From contig NZ_FOSH01000017.1 of the NCBI RefSeq assembly GCF_900114205.1, positions 1-64,000 on the forward strand: a stretch of DNA of 64,000 bases. The letters are read 5' to 3'. A program made the translations under genes and the position numbers. Below the pieces are notes generated by a model that ran no database searches, was not told where the DNA came from, and saw only the letters and a list, made by a program, of their open reading frames with translations. Source of the DNA: Methylophaga sulfidovorans. GTDB taxonomy: Bacteria; Pseudomonadota; Gammaproteobacteria; Nitrosococcales; Methylophagaceae. This document shows positions 17,537 through 27,659 of this stretch, one piece after another (the stretch's first letter is position 1; every line of letters starts with the position of its first letter).

Positions 17537-17687
17537 TGATTTTAGCTTCTTTATACATAACGTGTTTGCGCACAACAGGATCAAACTTTTTGATCTCTAA
17601 TTTTTCAGGCATGGTACGTTTGTTTTTATCTGTGGTGTAGTAGTGACCAGTACCCGCAGATGAGACTAATTTAATTTTATCGCGCAT
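17532..17687 (-). CDS. rpmG: 50S ribosomal protein L33
   Basis: The 51-residue protein starts [17 protein letters not shown] at ATG 17687 and ends KEAKIK. It matches bacterial L33 in length and in the [20 protein letters not shown] block. It lacks the zinc-binding Cys pairs, i.e. the zinc-free form. It follows rpmB by 11 bases, the standard rpmB-rpmG order. A GGAG-type ribosome site (AGGAGAGTAAGAC on the minus strand) precedes it. It is a component of the large subunit near the E site. Confidence 0.97.
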   Translation of the reverse strand: MRDKIKLVSSAGTGHYYTTDKNKRTMPEKLEIKKFDPVVRKHVMYKEAKIK

Positions 17688-17698
17688 GTCTTACTCTC

Positions 17699-17935
17699 CT
17701 AAATTTTTTCGCCACGGGCGCGGATGTCAGTAAGGACGGAATCAATCCCTCTCTTATCGATGATGCGCAGACCATGGTTGCTGACACGCAGCTTAACCCA
17801 GCGATTTTCAGACTCAACCCAAAAACGGTGTGAGTGAAGGTTGGGTAAGAAACGACGTTTTGTTTTGTTATGAGCGTGTGAAACATTGTTACCGCTCATT
17901 GGGCGCTTGCCCGTTACCTGACATACTCTGGCCAT
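17699..17935 (-). CDS. rpmB: 50S ribosomal protein L28
   Basis: This 78-residue ribosomal protein starts [12 protein letters not shown] and contains the conserved G-N-N-V-S-H-A-x-N-K-T-K-R-R-F and [17 protein letters not shown] segments. Length is that of E. coli L28 (78). It is the first gene of the rpmB-rpmG pair, with an extended -10 promoter candidate ~75 bases upstream. Confidence 0.97.
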   Translation of the reverse strand: MARVCQVTGKRPMSGNNVSHAHNKTKRRFLPNLHSHRFWVESENRWVKLRVSNHGLRIIDKRGIDSVLTDIRARGEKI

Positions 17936-18010
17936 TTTGAAACCTGCTCCTGATACACTTTTACCACAGGGCGCCGATTTTGGTCCCTGCCTGCATTTAC
18001 AAAGCCGTAC

Positions 18011-18019
18011 TTTATACCA
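18011..18019 (-). promoter_or_regulatory. candidate extended -10 promoter for rpmB
   Basis: On the minus strand the sequence reads TGGTATAAA, an extended -10 (TGnTATAAT with one mismatch), 76 bases before the rpmB start codon. No good -35 lies at 16-18 bases, which is acceptable for extended -10 promoters. Confidence 0.4.
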
Positions 18020-18060
18020 TATAAGACTATAGAAGTGTAGTGTATATATACTACATTCTT

Positions 18061-18558
18061 TTAGAGGCCCATACTGCTGAGTTTCTCGCTCAACATCTCT
18101 TTTGAGACACTACCAATTTTGCGCATAACAACATCACCATCAGCGGAGTATAAAAAGTGAGTAGGGGTAACCCGCACATTATTAAACGCGTCTGCCAGTT
18201 CACCCGTTTTATCCCAACTAATCAGATAGGGGATTTGCTTTTCAAGTCGCATTGCCAGTAAGTGTTCAGGTTTATCGTGTGCTAAAGCGATACTGACAAC
18301 AGCTAAGCCTTTAGGTGCGTATTCTTTATAAATGGCTTTGAGTTCTGGTAACTCCTGCACACAGGCAGGACAATCCGTCGCCCAGAAAATAACTAATACT
18401 GGTTTACCTTTAAAATCCTCAAATGAATGTGTTTTGCCATCCAAGTCAGTAAAGGTTTGTTCTGGTAGTCCTTGTTTTGTCTGCACGACATTAAAAATAA
18501 GTACTGCAATTATCGCAAGAACGATGACGCCAATAGCGGGTTTTATAAACTGTGTCAT
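18061..18558 (-). CDS. membrane-anchored thioredoxin-like protein (TlpA/ResA type)
   Basis: The 165-residue protein has one N-terminal membrane segment (residues ~8-26) and a thioredoxin fold facing the periplasm. The redox motif is W-A-T-D-C-P-A-C (~60-67), followed by the cis-Pro segment V-T-P-T-H-F at ~130. Proteins of this type reduce apocytochromes or other periplasmic disulfides. It is 6 bases after the acetolactate synthase-like gene on the same strand, so they are likely cotranscribed, although no functional link is evident. Confidence 0.85.
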   Translation of the reverse strand: MTQFIKPAIGVIVLAIIAVLIFNVVQTKQGLPEQTFTDLDGKTHSFEDFKGKPVLVIFWATDCPACVQELPELKAIYKEYAPKGLAVVSIALAHDKPEHLLAMRLEKQIPYLISWDKTGELADAFNNVRVTPTHFLYSADGDVVMRKIGSVSKEMLSEKLSSMGL

Positions 18559-18564
18559 TTGAAG

Positions 18565-20196
18565 TTAAATCGTTAAAGTTAGTTGGCCAAGTGCTTCTGT
18601 TAATTTGAGGTTTTCTCGATAATCAACAGGGCAATCAATGATGGTCACTGTATCTCTTTCTAATGCTTCTTTCAGAATCGGCATCAGTTGCTCTGTCTTC
18701 TCAACTCTGACACCGACAGCGCCAAAAGATTGCGCATACTGAACAAAATCCGGATTGGTGAATTGTACATGACTGGTTCGACCAAATTGATTTTGTTGTT
18801 TCCACTCAATCAGGCCATAACTGGCGTCGTTCCATATCAGAATAACAATACCAATATGCAGTCGCATGGCAGTTTCGATTTCTTGTGAGTTCATCAAAAA
18901 TCCGGCATCACCAGTTACCGCAACAACTTTGCGTTGAGGATTAGCTAATTTAGCGGCAATAGCGCCTGGCACAGCAATGCCCATACTGGCAAAGCCATTC
19001 GATATGATGCAGGTATTGGGATATTCACAACGGAACATCCGTGACATCCACATTTTGTGAGCGCCAACATCACAGATCACGATGTCCTGTAAATCCATCG
19101 CAGTACGTAAGTCCCAGATGATTTTCTGTGGCTTAACCGGAAACTCCAGATCATCACGATGCATATTCATCTCAGTGATCAGGCTATCACGCAGAGTACG
19201 CATAGCCTTGCCTTGATGAGGTGTTGTTAGGGCTGCAACTCGATTAAGGCTATGTCGAATATTACCAACAACAGCCAGACTAATACTGTAATGTCCATCC
19301 ACCTCAGCATGGGTTGTATCGATATGGATGATGGTGCGGTCACGTGATGGATGCCATAAATAAGGGTGATATTCCACAATATCGTAACCAATACAGATAA
19401 TCACATCGGCATTTGCAAAACCGCAGTTGGCATAGTCATTCGATTGCAGACCAACACTACCTAAAGCCATTGGATGACGGAAGGGCACCACACCTTTTGC
19501 CATAAAGGTATTGGCAATGGGAATGCCTAATTTTTCAGAAAATTCAGCCAATTCATTGCAGGCATTAGCACGAATAACACCATTTCCGGCCAAAATAATC
19601 GGACTTTTTGCATTAGAAATCACTTCTGCCGCACGTTCTATTTCTTCTGCAGCAGGTTCCGGTGCGGAAGCATTTTTGACACGTAATGGCACATCATCAA
19701 TTTCCATTTCCGCAATATTTTCTGGAAACTCAATAAAGCAGGCTCCGGTTTTTTCTGTTTGAGCGACTTTAAATGCCTTACGAACCACTTCTGGAATGAC
19801 TTCAGGGCTGACAATACGTGAGGCGTATTTGGTAATCGGTCGAAACATCGCTTCCAGATCCAGCACTTGATGCGACTCTTTGTGGAGACGATGTGTCGAC
19901 GCTTGCCCTGCAATAGCAATTAAAGGGGCGTGATCCATATTAGCGTCGGCAACACCAGTAATAAGATTGGTCGCGCCTGGCCCTAAAGTGGCAATACAAA
20001 CACCGGCATTACCAGTAAGACGACCATAAACATCGGCCATAAAAGCGGCGCCTTGTTCATGACGTGTGGTAATAAACTGGATATGTGAATCCAGCAAGGC
20101 ATCCATTACATCCAGATTTTCTTCACCTGGAATGCCAAAAATATATTCAACGCCTTCATTTTCAAGCGCTTTGACAAATAGCTCTGCTGCTTTCAT
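18565..20196 (-). CDS. acetolactate synthase large subunit-like ThDP enzyme
   Basis: This 543-residue thiamine-diphosphate enzyme resembles stand-alone acetolactate synthases, which join two pyruvates to acetolactate and CO2. The N-terminal pyrimidine-binding domain has G-I-P-G-E-E-N-L-D (~21) and the catalytic Glu in T-T-R-H-E-Q-G-A-A-F (~47). The middle FAD-like domain follows, then the ThDP motif G-D-A-G-F-L-M-N-S-Q-E...W-N-D near 430-465. No regulatory small subunit (ilvH) is adjacent, unlike anabolic ilvBH operons. Other members of the family (e.g. benzaldehyde lyase-like or glyoxylate carboligase-like) cannot be excluded. Confidence 0.82.
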   Translation of the reverse strand: MKAAELFVKALENEGVEYIFGIPGEENLDVMDALLDSHIQFITTRHEQGAAFMADVYGRLTGNAGVCIATLGPGATNLITGVADANMDHAPLIAIAGQASTHRLHKESHQVLDLEAMFRPITKYASRIVSPEVIPEVVRKAFKVAQTEKTGACFIEFPENIAEMEIDDVPLRVKNASAPEPAAEEIERAAEVISNAKSPIILAGNGVIRANACNELAEFSEKLGIPIANTFMAKGVVPFRHPMALGSVGLQSNDYANCGFANADVIICIGYDIVEYHPYLWHPSRDRTIIHIDTTHAEVDGHYSISLAVVGNIRHSLNRVAALTTPHQGKAMRTLRDSLITEMNMHRDDLEFPVKPQKIIWDLRTAMDLQDIVICDVGAHKMWMSRMFRCEYPNTCIISNGFASMGIAVPGAIAAKLANPQRKVVAVTGDAGFLMNSQEIETAMRLHIGIVILIWNDASYGLIEWKQQNQFGRTSHVQFTNPDFVQYAQSFGAVGVRVEKTEQLMPILKEALERDTVTIIDCPVDYRENLKLTEALGQLTLTI

Positions 20197-20268
20197 CGAG
20201 CGATTTCCTTATACCCTGTTTGATTTGAGCTGCAAGAATAACAGATATAGTGATACTCAGGCGTATAC

Positions 20269-20291
20269 AAAAAAGGGGCTGTTAGCCCCTT
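20269..20291 (-). terminator. intrinsic terminator after gatA
   Basis: A perfect 8-bp GC-rich stem (AAGGGGCT / AGCCCCTT) with a 3-base loop is followed on the minus strand by a run of T. It lies 10 bases past the gatA stop and separates gatCA from the downstream acetolactate synthase-like gene. Confidence 0.88.
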
Positions 20292-20300
20292 AGATTGTCA

Positions 20301-21755
20301 TTATTTAAATGCATCAGGAATACGTTGATGCCAGTCTGTTTCTTGTTGATAGCGATGACCGATATTTAATAATCTCGCTTCATCAAAGTAGTTACCAATA
20401 ATCTGTAAACCCACTGGTAAGCCTTCAACAAAACCGGCTGGAATAGACATACCAGGTAAGCCAGCCAGATTGGTATTGATGGTGTAAATATCTTCCAGAT
20501 ACATCGCAACTGGATCATCGGTTTTTTCACCAAAACGGAAAGCAGGATTGGTGGCTGTCGGTCCCATAATGACATCAACTTCTTTAAATGCTTCCTGGAA
20601 GTCATTACTGATAAGGCGACGGCATTGCTGTGCTTTTAGGTAGTAAGCATCGTAGTAACCAGCCGATAGGGCATAAGTACCAATCATGATGCGGCGTTTA
20701 ACTTCTTCACCGAAACCTTCGCCACGTGAGCGTGTATAGAGATCCATTAAGTCTTTAGGATCTTCAGCACGGTGACCGAAACGTACACCATCCATTCTTG
20801 ATAAGTTAGACGAACATTCTGCCGGAGCCACTACGTAGTATGTAGGCACAGCTAAACCTGTATTCGGTAAGGTGATTTCCTTTAATGTGGCGCCCATTTT
20901 TTCATACGTTTTAATGGCTGCTTCCACTGTGGCGGCTACACGAGGGTCAAGACCTTCACCAAAATATTCTTTGGGCAGGCCGATAGTTAAACCTTCCAGA
21001 GAATCATTCAGGTTGGCCGTGTAATCAGGCACGTCACGATCAACGCTGGTGGAATCTTTCTCATCAAAACCTGACATAACGTTCATCAGCCAGGCAGCAT
21101 CTTCTGCGCTGTTAGCCATTGGTCCGGCTTGATCCAGACTTGAGGCAAACGCAATCATGCCATAGCGCGAAACACGACCATAAGTTGGTTTCAAGCCTGT
21201 CAGATTACATAGAGAAGAGGGTTGGCGAATCGAACCACCGGTATCTGTACCTGTGGCAACAGGTGCTAAACGTGCTGCCATGGCGGCCGCAGAACCACCT
21301 GATGAACCACCTGGCACACGATCCGTATCCCATGGGTTTTTAACAGGGCCGTACCAACTGGTTTCGTTAGACGAGCCCATAGCAAATTCGTCCATATTGG
21401 TTTTACCCAAGGTGACCATGCCGGCCTGGTCAATCTTTTCGACGACAGTGGCATCATACGGTGCAATAAATTTATCCAGCATTTTTGATGCGCAACTGGT
21501 GCGGACACCTTTTGTGCAGAAAATGTCTTTGTGGGCGAGAGGGATACCCGTTAAAACACCCGCTTTGTTTTCTGCCAATAACTTATCTGCGACTTTTGCC
21601 TGTTCCAATGCTCGCTCTTCGGTCACAGTGATAAAGGCATTTAAAGTGCCGTTATGCTGATTGATGCGATCAAGGTAATGCTGAGTGAGTTCAACACTGC
21701 TTATTTCACTGTTGTGCAGGGCTGCCGATAATTCTGAAAGTGATTTGTTATGCAT
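20301..21755 (-). CDS. gatA: aspartyl/glutamyl-tRNA amidotransferase subunit A
   Basis: The 484-residue amidase subunit releases ammonia from glutamine for conversion of mischarged Glu-tRNA(Gln) or Asp-tRNA(Asn). The amidase signature is complete: the catalytic Lys in L-A-H-K-D-I-F (~75), [14 protein letters not shown] (~148-161) with the cis-Ser, and the nucleophilic Ser in [10 protein letters not shown] (~171-180). Length matches GatA (~485). It lies 18 bases after gatC. gatB does not follow: a terminator and an unrelated gene come next, so GatB must be encoded elsewhere. Confidence 0.96.
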   Translation of the reverse strand: MHNKSLSELSAALHNSEISSVELTQHYLDRINQHNGTLNAFITVTEERALEQAKVADKLLAENKAGVLTGIPLAHKDIFCTKGVRTSCASKMLDKFIAPYDATVVEKIDQAGMVTLGKTNMDEFAMGSSNETSWYGPVKNPWDTDRVPGGSSGGSAAAMAARLAPVATGTDTGGSIRQPSSLCNLTGLKPTYGRVSRYGMIAFASSLDQAGPMANSAEDAAWLMNVMSGFDEKDSTSVDRDVPDYTANLNDSLEGLTIGLPKEYFGEGLDPRVAATVEAAIKTYEKMGATLKEITLPNTGLAVPTYYVVAPAECSSNLSRMDGVRFGHRAEDPKDLMDLYTRSRGEGFGEEVKRRIMIGTYALSAGYYDAYYLKAQQCRRLISNDFQEAFKEVDVIMGPTATNPAFRFGEKTDDPVAMYLEDIYTINTNLAGLPGMSIPAGFVEGLPVGLQIIGNYFDEARLLNIGHRYQQETDWHQRIPDAFK

Positions 21756-21773
21756 GTGTTTGCCTGTGTTGCT

Positions 21774-22061
21774 TTATTCGATAACTTTAGGAACCAGATA
21801 GACACCGGCTTCAGTTTTGGGAGCGATAGCCTGGAAAGCTTCACGATGATTGATTTCCGTGACTGTATCAGGGCGCAAACGTTGATGCGCATCGAGTGGA
21901 TGAGCCATAGGAAGTATGCCGTTAGTGTCAGCTGCGCTCAACTGGTCAACTAAATTGAGAATATTATTTAAATCCCGTGCATAATGAGGGATATCGTCTT
22001 CCTGTATCGACAGGCGTGCGAGGTGCGCGATTTTTTCTACATCGTGTTTATCTAAACTCAT
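21774..22061 (-). CDS. gatC: aspartyl/glutamyl-tRNA amidotransferase subunit C
   Basis: This 95-residue small subunit stabilises GatA-GatB. The N-terminus [17 protein letters not shown] and the R-P-D-T-V-T-E block near residue 67 are typical. I chose ATG 22061 over an in-frame TTG four codons upstream, because GatC proteins usually begin at this point and a GGA ribosome site precedes it. It is transcribed away from mreB. Confidence 0.93.
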   Translation of the reverse strand: MSLDKHDVEKIAHLARLSIQEDDIPHYARDLNNILNLVDQLSAADTNGILPMAHPLDAHQRLRPDTVTEINHREAFQAIAPKTEAGVYLVPKVIE

Positions 22062-22110
22062 CGACAGTTCCAAAGGTTAATTGCTTCAACAAAGCAGTAA
22101 GTTTAAATGA

Positions 22111-23229
<1,119 letters not shown>

Positions 23230-23251
23230 TTTTGACTAGATAATGAGTAGT

Positions 23252-23290
23252 AAGACCTTTGCAAGTGTTATTCATTTGCGAAGGTCTTTT
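23252..23290 (+). terminator. intrinsic terminator between mreB and mreC
   Basis: AAGACCTTTGCAA (23252-23264) pairs with TTGCGAAGGTCTT (23276-23288) over 13 positions with one G-U pair, an 11-base loop and a following TTTTAGTTTTT. It would end or attenuate the mreB message, making MreB more abundant than MreCD. Confidence 0.85.
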
Positions 23291-23309
23291 AGTTTTTGGA
23301 CTTTGAGTT

Positions 23310-24212
23310 ATTAAACCTTTATTCGCCCATACACCTTCTTTAAATACCCGGATGTTGCTGGCTCTTGTCGCATCGATTCTGGTGTTTTTTCTTGATACGC
23401 GCCTGGATTATTTCAAGCCAGTGCGTTCGGCTTTGTCGACGGCTGTTTATCCAATGCAGGCGGCTGCCTCCTTACCAACCGATTTAACTGATTGGGTTAA
23501 TGACTTTTTTCAGGATCGTAAACAACTACGTGAAAAAATCACCGCTATGGAAGCGAATAATATGCTGCAGAGTATTCGCTTACAGAAACTCCAGTCTTTA
23601 GAACGAGAAAATATGCGATTGAAAGAGTTATTAGGCTCTTCATTTCGCTTGCAGGAAAGAGTACAGGTTGCGGAGTTACTGACTATCGACCTTGATCCCT
23701 TCTCGCAACAGGTAGTGATCGACAAAGGTGAAAACTATGGTGTTTATGTTGGTCAGCCCGTATTAGACGCCACAGGGGTAATGGGGCAGGTCACTGAAAC
23801 ATCGGAAGTTTCAAGTCGAGTTGTGCTATTAACCGATCCCAGCCACAGTATACCGGTGCAAATTAATCGTAATGGTCTGAGAGCCGTTGTGACAGGCCGT
23901 GGCTTAGGTGAATATTTACAGATGGACTTTTTGCCTCACAATGCTGATGTCCGTGAAGGTGATTTATTAGTGACATCCGGCCTTGGTGGGCGTTTTCCAG
24001 TCGGTTACCCTGTAGGTAAAGTGGTATCGGTTGAATTTCCTCAAGGCAAACCTTTTGCCGATATTAAAGTCGAACCTGCTGCGAAGTTGTCTACCAGTCG
24101 TGAGGTAATGCTGGTGCTCCCAGGTGAAAAAATTCAAACAGAGCGTGTACCAACCAAACAAGCGGATGTTGAGTCGTCAAAAGCGGAGATAGAGCATGGC
24201 GACGACAATTAA
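23310..24212 (+). CDS. mreC: rod shape-determining protein MreC, probable ATT start
   Basis: MreC is a bitopic protein with a periplasmic beta-domain that scaffolds the elongation complex. The first ATG (23352) lies after the conserved N-terminal motif. Upstream in frame the sequence reads K-P-L-F-A-H-T-P-S-L-N-T-R, matching E. coli M-K-P-I-F-S-R-G-P-S-L-Q-I-R position for position if the first codon is ATT at 23310. The frame is closed at 23304-23306 (TGA), and no ATG, GTG or TTG is available in between. A GGA lies 9 bases before. From ATT the protein is 300 residues: anchor ~16-33, coiled coil ~65-110, then the MreC domain. The last 17 bases overlap mreD. Confidence 0.88.
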   Translation: MKPLFAHTPSLNTRMLLALVASILVFFLDTRLDYFKPVRSALSTAVYPMQAAASLPTDLTDWVNDFFQDRKQLREKITAMEANNMLQSIRLQKLQSLERENMRLKELLGSSFRLQERVQVAELLTIDLDPFSQQVVIDKGENYGVYVGQPVLDATGVMGQVTETSEVSSRVVLLTDPSHSIPVQINRNGLRAVVTGRGLGEYLQMDFLPHNADVREGDLLVTSGLGGRFPVGYPVGKVVSVEFPQGKPFADIKVEPAAKLSTSREVMLVLPGEKIQTERVPTKQADVESSKAEIEHGDDN

Positions 24213-24675
24213 AACGCGTAACGGGTTTGTGATCGTTATTACACTGATCATTTCAATCATGATGATGTTGCTGCCATTACCCGACTTTGCCCGCTTTTTC
24301 CGGCCGGAATGGGTAGTCATGACACTTATATATTGGGCAATGGCTTTACCTCATCGTGTCAGTATCGGTGTGGCATGGTGTACCGGATTTATTATGGATG
24401 TCACTATGGGCGGTATGCTGGGTGTGATGGCTTTCAGCTACGCATTGGCTATTTATCTTATTGCGCGCTTCCATCTGCAATTACGCCAGTACCCTTTATG
24501 GCAGCAGGCATTAACCATTCTATCTGTTGTGTTTTTAGTCGAATTTATTGATGTCGCCGTGGCGCGAACAACATTACGCTGGGAGAGCTGGATGCCAGTC
24601 TTGACCAGTACACTTCTCTGGCCATTAATGTATGCGGTGTTACGTAAAATCCGTCGCACATTCCAGGTGACGTGA
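24196..24675 (+). CDS. mreD: rod shape-determining protein MreD
   Basis: This 159-residue polytopic inner-membrane protein has about five hydrophobic helices. It shows the MreD features P-L-P-x-x-x-x-x-F-R-P-E-W near 28-40, then G-F-I-M-D-V-T-M-G-G-M-L-G near 65-77. The start overlaps mreC by 17 bases and mrdA begins 7 bases after its stop, so it is inside a tightly coupled operon. Confidence 0.93.
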   Translation: MATTIKTRNGFVIVITLIISIMMMLLPLPDFARFFRPEWVVMTLIYWAMALPHRVSIGVAWCTGFIMDVTMGGMLGVMAFSYALAIYLIARFHLQLRQYPLWQQALTILSVVFLVEFIDVAVARTTLRWESWMPVLTSTLLWPLMYAVLRKIRRTFQVT

Positions 24676-24682
24676 ACTTGAT

Positions 24683-26536
24683 ATGGCATCAAAGTTCACT
24701 CTTAAAGATCATTTTCGTGAAAGCCGCCTGGTAAACGGACGTTTATTATTTTCCGGGCTGTTGTCGGTAATCATTTTTGGCATCGTTATCTTTCGTCTAG
24801 TCTATCTGCAAGTGTTTGAATATGAACACTTCGATTATTTATCTAACCGTAATCGTGTTGATATCGAACCGTTACCGCCACAGCGTGGGCTGATTTATGA
24901 CCGTAACGGTGTTCTGCTTGCTGAAAACATTCCTACATTCAGTCTGGAAATGGTGCCGGAAAAAGTGCCGAATGTTGACGAGACACTGAAAGAACTAAGC
25001 AAGTTGTTAGCCTTGTCTGATGAGGATATTGAGGCTTTTAAAGATCGGGTCAAGCGTCAACGCCGTTTTCATCATGTAGTTATTCGGCAACGATTGACGG
25101 AAGAAGAGGTCGCCAGGTTTTCTGCTAACCGTTATCGTTTTCCTGGTGTTGACATCGAAGGTCGTTTGATTCGTCACTATCCACAAAATAATCTGTTTGC
25201 ACATGCTGTCGGTTATGTTGGTCGTATCAATGAACGTGATATGGAAATCATTGATCAGAAAGATTACAAAGGCACATCTCAAATAGGTAAAACAGGTATT
25301 GAGAAGCAATATGAAGATACCTTGCATGGCAGCGTTGGCTATCGGCAAGTTGAAACCAATGTGCAGGGGCGGATTGTTCGTGAACTCATGTCGGTCCCAT
25401 CACAATCGGGTGATGATTTATTTCTGAATCTGGATATTAATTTACAACGGGTGGCTGCCGAGTCTCTGGGCGACTATAACGGCTCTGTTGTGGCAATTGA
25501 TCCGCGAAATGGTGGCGTTTTGGCGCTGGTCAGTAAGCCCGACTATAATCCAAATTCGTTTGTTTCAGGCATCAGTAGCAAAGAGTATAGTGAATTAAGA
25601 GACTCTCCTGATCGTCCCTTATTTGATAGGGCACTTCGTGGTCACTATCCTCCAGGCTCAACGTTAAAACCTTTTGTTGCACTTGCAGGCTTAGAGCTTG
25701 GCGTAGTGGATGTACATTCTAAAACCTATTGTCCTGGCTGGTATAGCTTGCCGGGCAGCAGCCATCGCTATCGTTGCTGGAAGAGTTATGGTCATGGCAT
25801 GGTGGATATGAAAGACGCCGTTTCACAATCCTGTGATGTCTACTTCTATGATCTGGCACATACATTAGGTATTGATCGCTTACATAACTTCTTAGACTAT
25901 TTTGGCTTTGGCCATCGAAGCGGTATTGACTTACCTAATGAAAGTGAAGGCCTATCACCTTCCAGTGAGTGGAAACGTGCCAGCCGGAATCAGGCCTGGT
26001 ACCCAGGTGAGACTTTGATTTCTGGTATTGGACAGGGCTTTAACCAAACCACGCCAGTACAGTTGGCTCATGCTACTGCAACACTCGCTATGCGTGGTAT
26101 TTCAATGCAACCACAGGTAGTGAGAGCAACCCGTCCTGCCGGGCAAGCAGATATGAATCTCAGAAATAGCGAGATCATGAACAACTTGCCGATGCAAAAC
26201 AGTCAGAACTGGGAAGATGTGGTGCAGGCCATGGTTGAAGTCATTCATGGCGCGCGAGGCACAGCCAGATCCGTCGGAAAAGATATGCCGTTCAAAGTGG
26301 CCGGTAAAACGGGGACTGCTCAGGTATTTGGTATCGCTCAGGATGGAGAGTACGATGCTGAAACTTTAGAGCGAAAGCTGCACGATCACGCTTTGTTTAT
26401 CGCTTTTGCTCCAGCAGATAAGCCAGAGTTTGCCGTGGTGGTGGTCGTCGAAAATGGTGGTAGCGGTAGTAAAGTGGCTGCGCCAATTGCCAGAAAATTA
26501 ATTCAACAATATTTTGGACTTAAAGTCGATGAGTAG
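24683..26536 (+). CDS. mrdA: penicillin-binding protein 2 (elongation transpeptidase)
   Basis: This 617-residue class B PBP crosslinks peptidoglycan during rod elongation. It has one N-terminal anchor (residues ~20-40), the PBP dimer domain from ~58 (P-P-Q-R-G-L-I-Y-D-R-N-G), and the transpeptidase domain with P-P-G-S-T-L-K (nucleophile Ser326), S-C-D (near 390) and K-T-G-T-A (near 544). Length is close to the E. coli protein (633). It lies 7 bases after mreD, and its stop overlaps the rodA start. Confidence 0.96.
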   Translation: MASKFTLKDHFRESRLVNGRLLFSGLLSVIIFGIVIFRLVYLQVFEYEHFDYLSNRNRVDIEPLPPQRGLIYDRNGVLLAENIPTFSLEMVPEKVPNVDETLKELSKLLALSDEDIEAFKDRVKRQRRFHHVVIRQRLTEEEVARFSANRYRFPGVDIEGRLIRHYPQNNLFAHAVGYVGRINERDMEIIDQKDYKGTSQIGKTGIEKQYEDTLHGSVGYRQVETNVQGRIVRELMSVPSQSGDDLFLNLDINLQRVAAESLGDYNGSVVAIDPRNGGVLALVSKPDYNPNSFVSGISSKEYSELRDSPDRPLFDRALRGHYPPGSTLKPFVALAGLELGVVDVHSKTYCPGWYSLPGSSHRYRCWKSYGHGMVDMKDAVSQSCDVYFYDLAHTLGIDRLHNFLDYFGFGHRSGIDLPNESEGLSPSSEWKRASRNQAWYPGETLISGIGQGFNQTTPVQLAHATATLAMRGISMQPQVVRATRPAGQADMNLRNSEIMNNLPMQNSQNWEDVVQAMVEVIHGARGTARSVGKDMPFKVAGKTGTAQVFGIAQDGEYDAETLERKLHDHALFIAFAPADKPEFAVVVVVENGGSGSKVAAPIARKLIQQYFGLKVDE

Positions 26537-27659
26537 CTTGCTAAGTGACGGAAGGAAATCTCATCAATGGCAATTGTCATCGATACTGAGACGCTTCCAT
26601 ATCGATCCTTTGTTATTGCTTGGCCTGCTGGTGTTGCTCGGGGCCGGACTAATGATGTTGTTTAGTGCTGGTGGACAGGACTTTGGCATCATTCTGCGAC
26701 AGCTGGTCAGGATGGGTATGGCTTTAACCGTGATGATAGCGATTGCTCAAATTGATCCGGATAGGCTGCGGGATAATGCCTATTGGTTATATGGCTTTGG
26801 TTTAATTTTATTGATTGCGGTGTTGTTATTTGGTCATGAAGGCAAAGGCGCACAACGTTGGCTTAATCTGGGTTTCTTTCGTTTCCAGCCTTCAGAAATC
26901 ATCAAGTTAGCCGTACCTATCTTAATTGCAACTTATATTGCTGAACGTCCTCTGCCACCATCAGCATGGCGGATTTTATGCGGTTTGATATTGATAGGTT
27001 TACCGTCGTTTTTAATCGCTAAACAACCGGATCTGGGCACGGCGATTCTGATTGCCAGTTCAGGATTGATTGTACTGTTTTTAGCCGGCATAAGCTGGAA
27101 AATTATCATTGGCTTCTTAGTGGCAAGTGCCTCTGCTGCACCGGTATTGTGGTATTTCATGCACGACTATCAGCGGCGTCGTGTACTAACTTTTTTAAAT
27201 CCGGAAAATGATCCTCTGGGTGCTGGCTACCATATTATCCAGTCCAAAATTGCTATTGGTTCTGGTGGCTTATTTGGTCAGGGCTGGTTGCAAGGGACAC
27301 AATCACATCTCGAATTTTTGCCTGAACGATCCACCGATTTCATCTTTGCGGTTATCTCAGAAGAGTTCGGTCTGATCGGTGTCGCCATTTTATTATTTAT
27401 CTATTTACTGGTTGCTAGCAGAGGGCTGTATATTGCCAGTCAGGCACAAAGCAGCTTTGCTAGATTACTGGCAGGAAGTATTTCTATTACTTTCCTTGTC
27501 TATGTGTTCGTTAATGTTGGGATGGTAACGGGATTGTTACCAGTTGTAGGGGTGCCGTTGCCCTTGATCAGTTATGGGGGAACATCAATGGTGACCCTGC
27601 TGGCAGGCTTCGGTATCCTGATGTCTATTCATACTCACCGAAGGATGATGTCACCGTGA
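26529..27659 (+). CDS. rodA: peptidoglycan glycosyltransferase RodA (SEDS)
   Basis: The 376-residue SEDS-family polymerase partners PBP2. It has about ten membrane helices. Family motifs include G-A-Q-R-W-L-N-L-G near 105, K-Q-P-D-L-G-T-A near 164 with the conserved Asp-Leu-Gly-Thr, and P-x-x-G-V-P-L-P-L-I-S-Y-G-G-T near 340. I chose ATG 26529, which overlaps the mrdA stop (ATGAGTAG). A TTG five codons earlier would also be in frame. The stop overlaps the mltB start (GTGA). Confidence 0.96.
   Translation: MSSLLSDGRKSHQWQLSSILRRFHIDPLLLLGLLVLLGAGLMMLFSAGGQDFGIILRQLVRMGMALTVMIAIAQIDPDRLRDNAYWLYGFGLILLIAVLLFGHEGKGAQRWLNLGFFRFQPSEIIKLAVPILIATYIAERPLPPSAWRILCGLILIGLPSFLIAKQPDLGTAILIASSGLIVLFLAGISWKIIIGFLVASASAAPVLWYFMHDYQRRRVLTFLNPENDPLGAGYHIIQSKIAIGSGGLFGQGWLQGTQSHLEFLPERSTDFIFAVISEEFGLIGVAILLFIYLLVASRGLYIASQAQSSFARLLAGSISITFLVYVFVNVGMVTGLLPVVGVPLPLISYGGTSMVTLLAGFGILMSIHTHRRMMSP

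Noticed and set aside
18018-18060. TGTAGT...ACTACA repeat near 18036-18055 as a terminator
   Set aside because: Weak AT-only stem with mismatched interior, more likely chance in promoter-region DNA.
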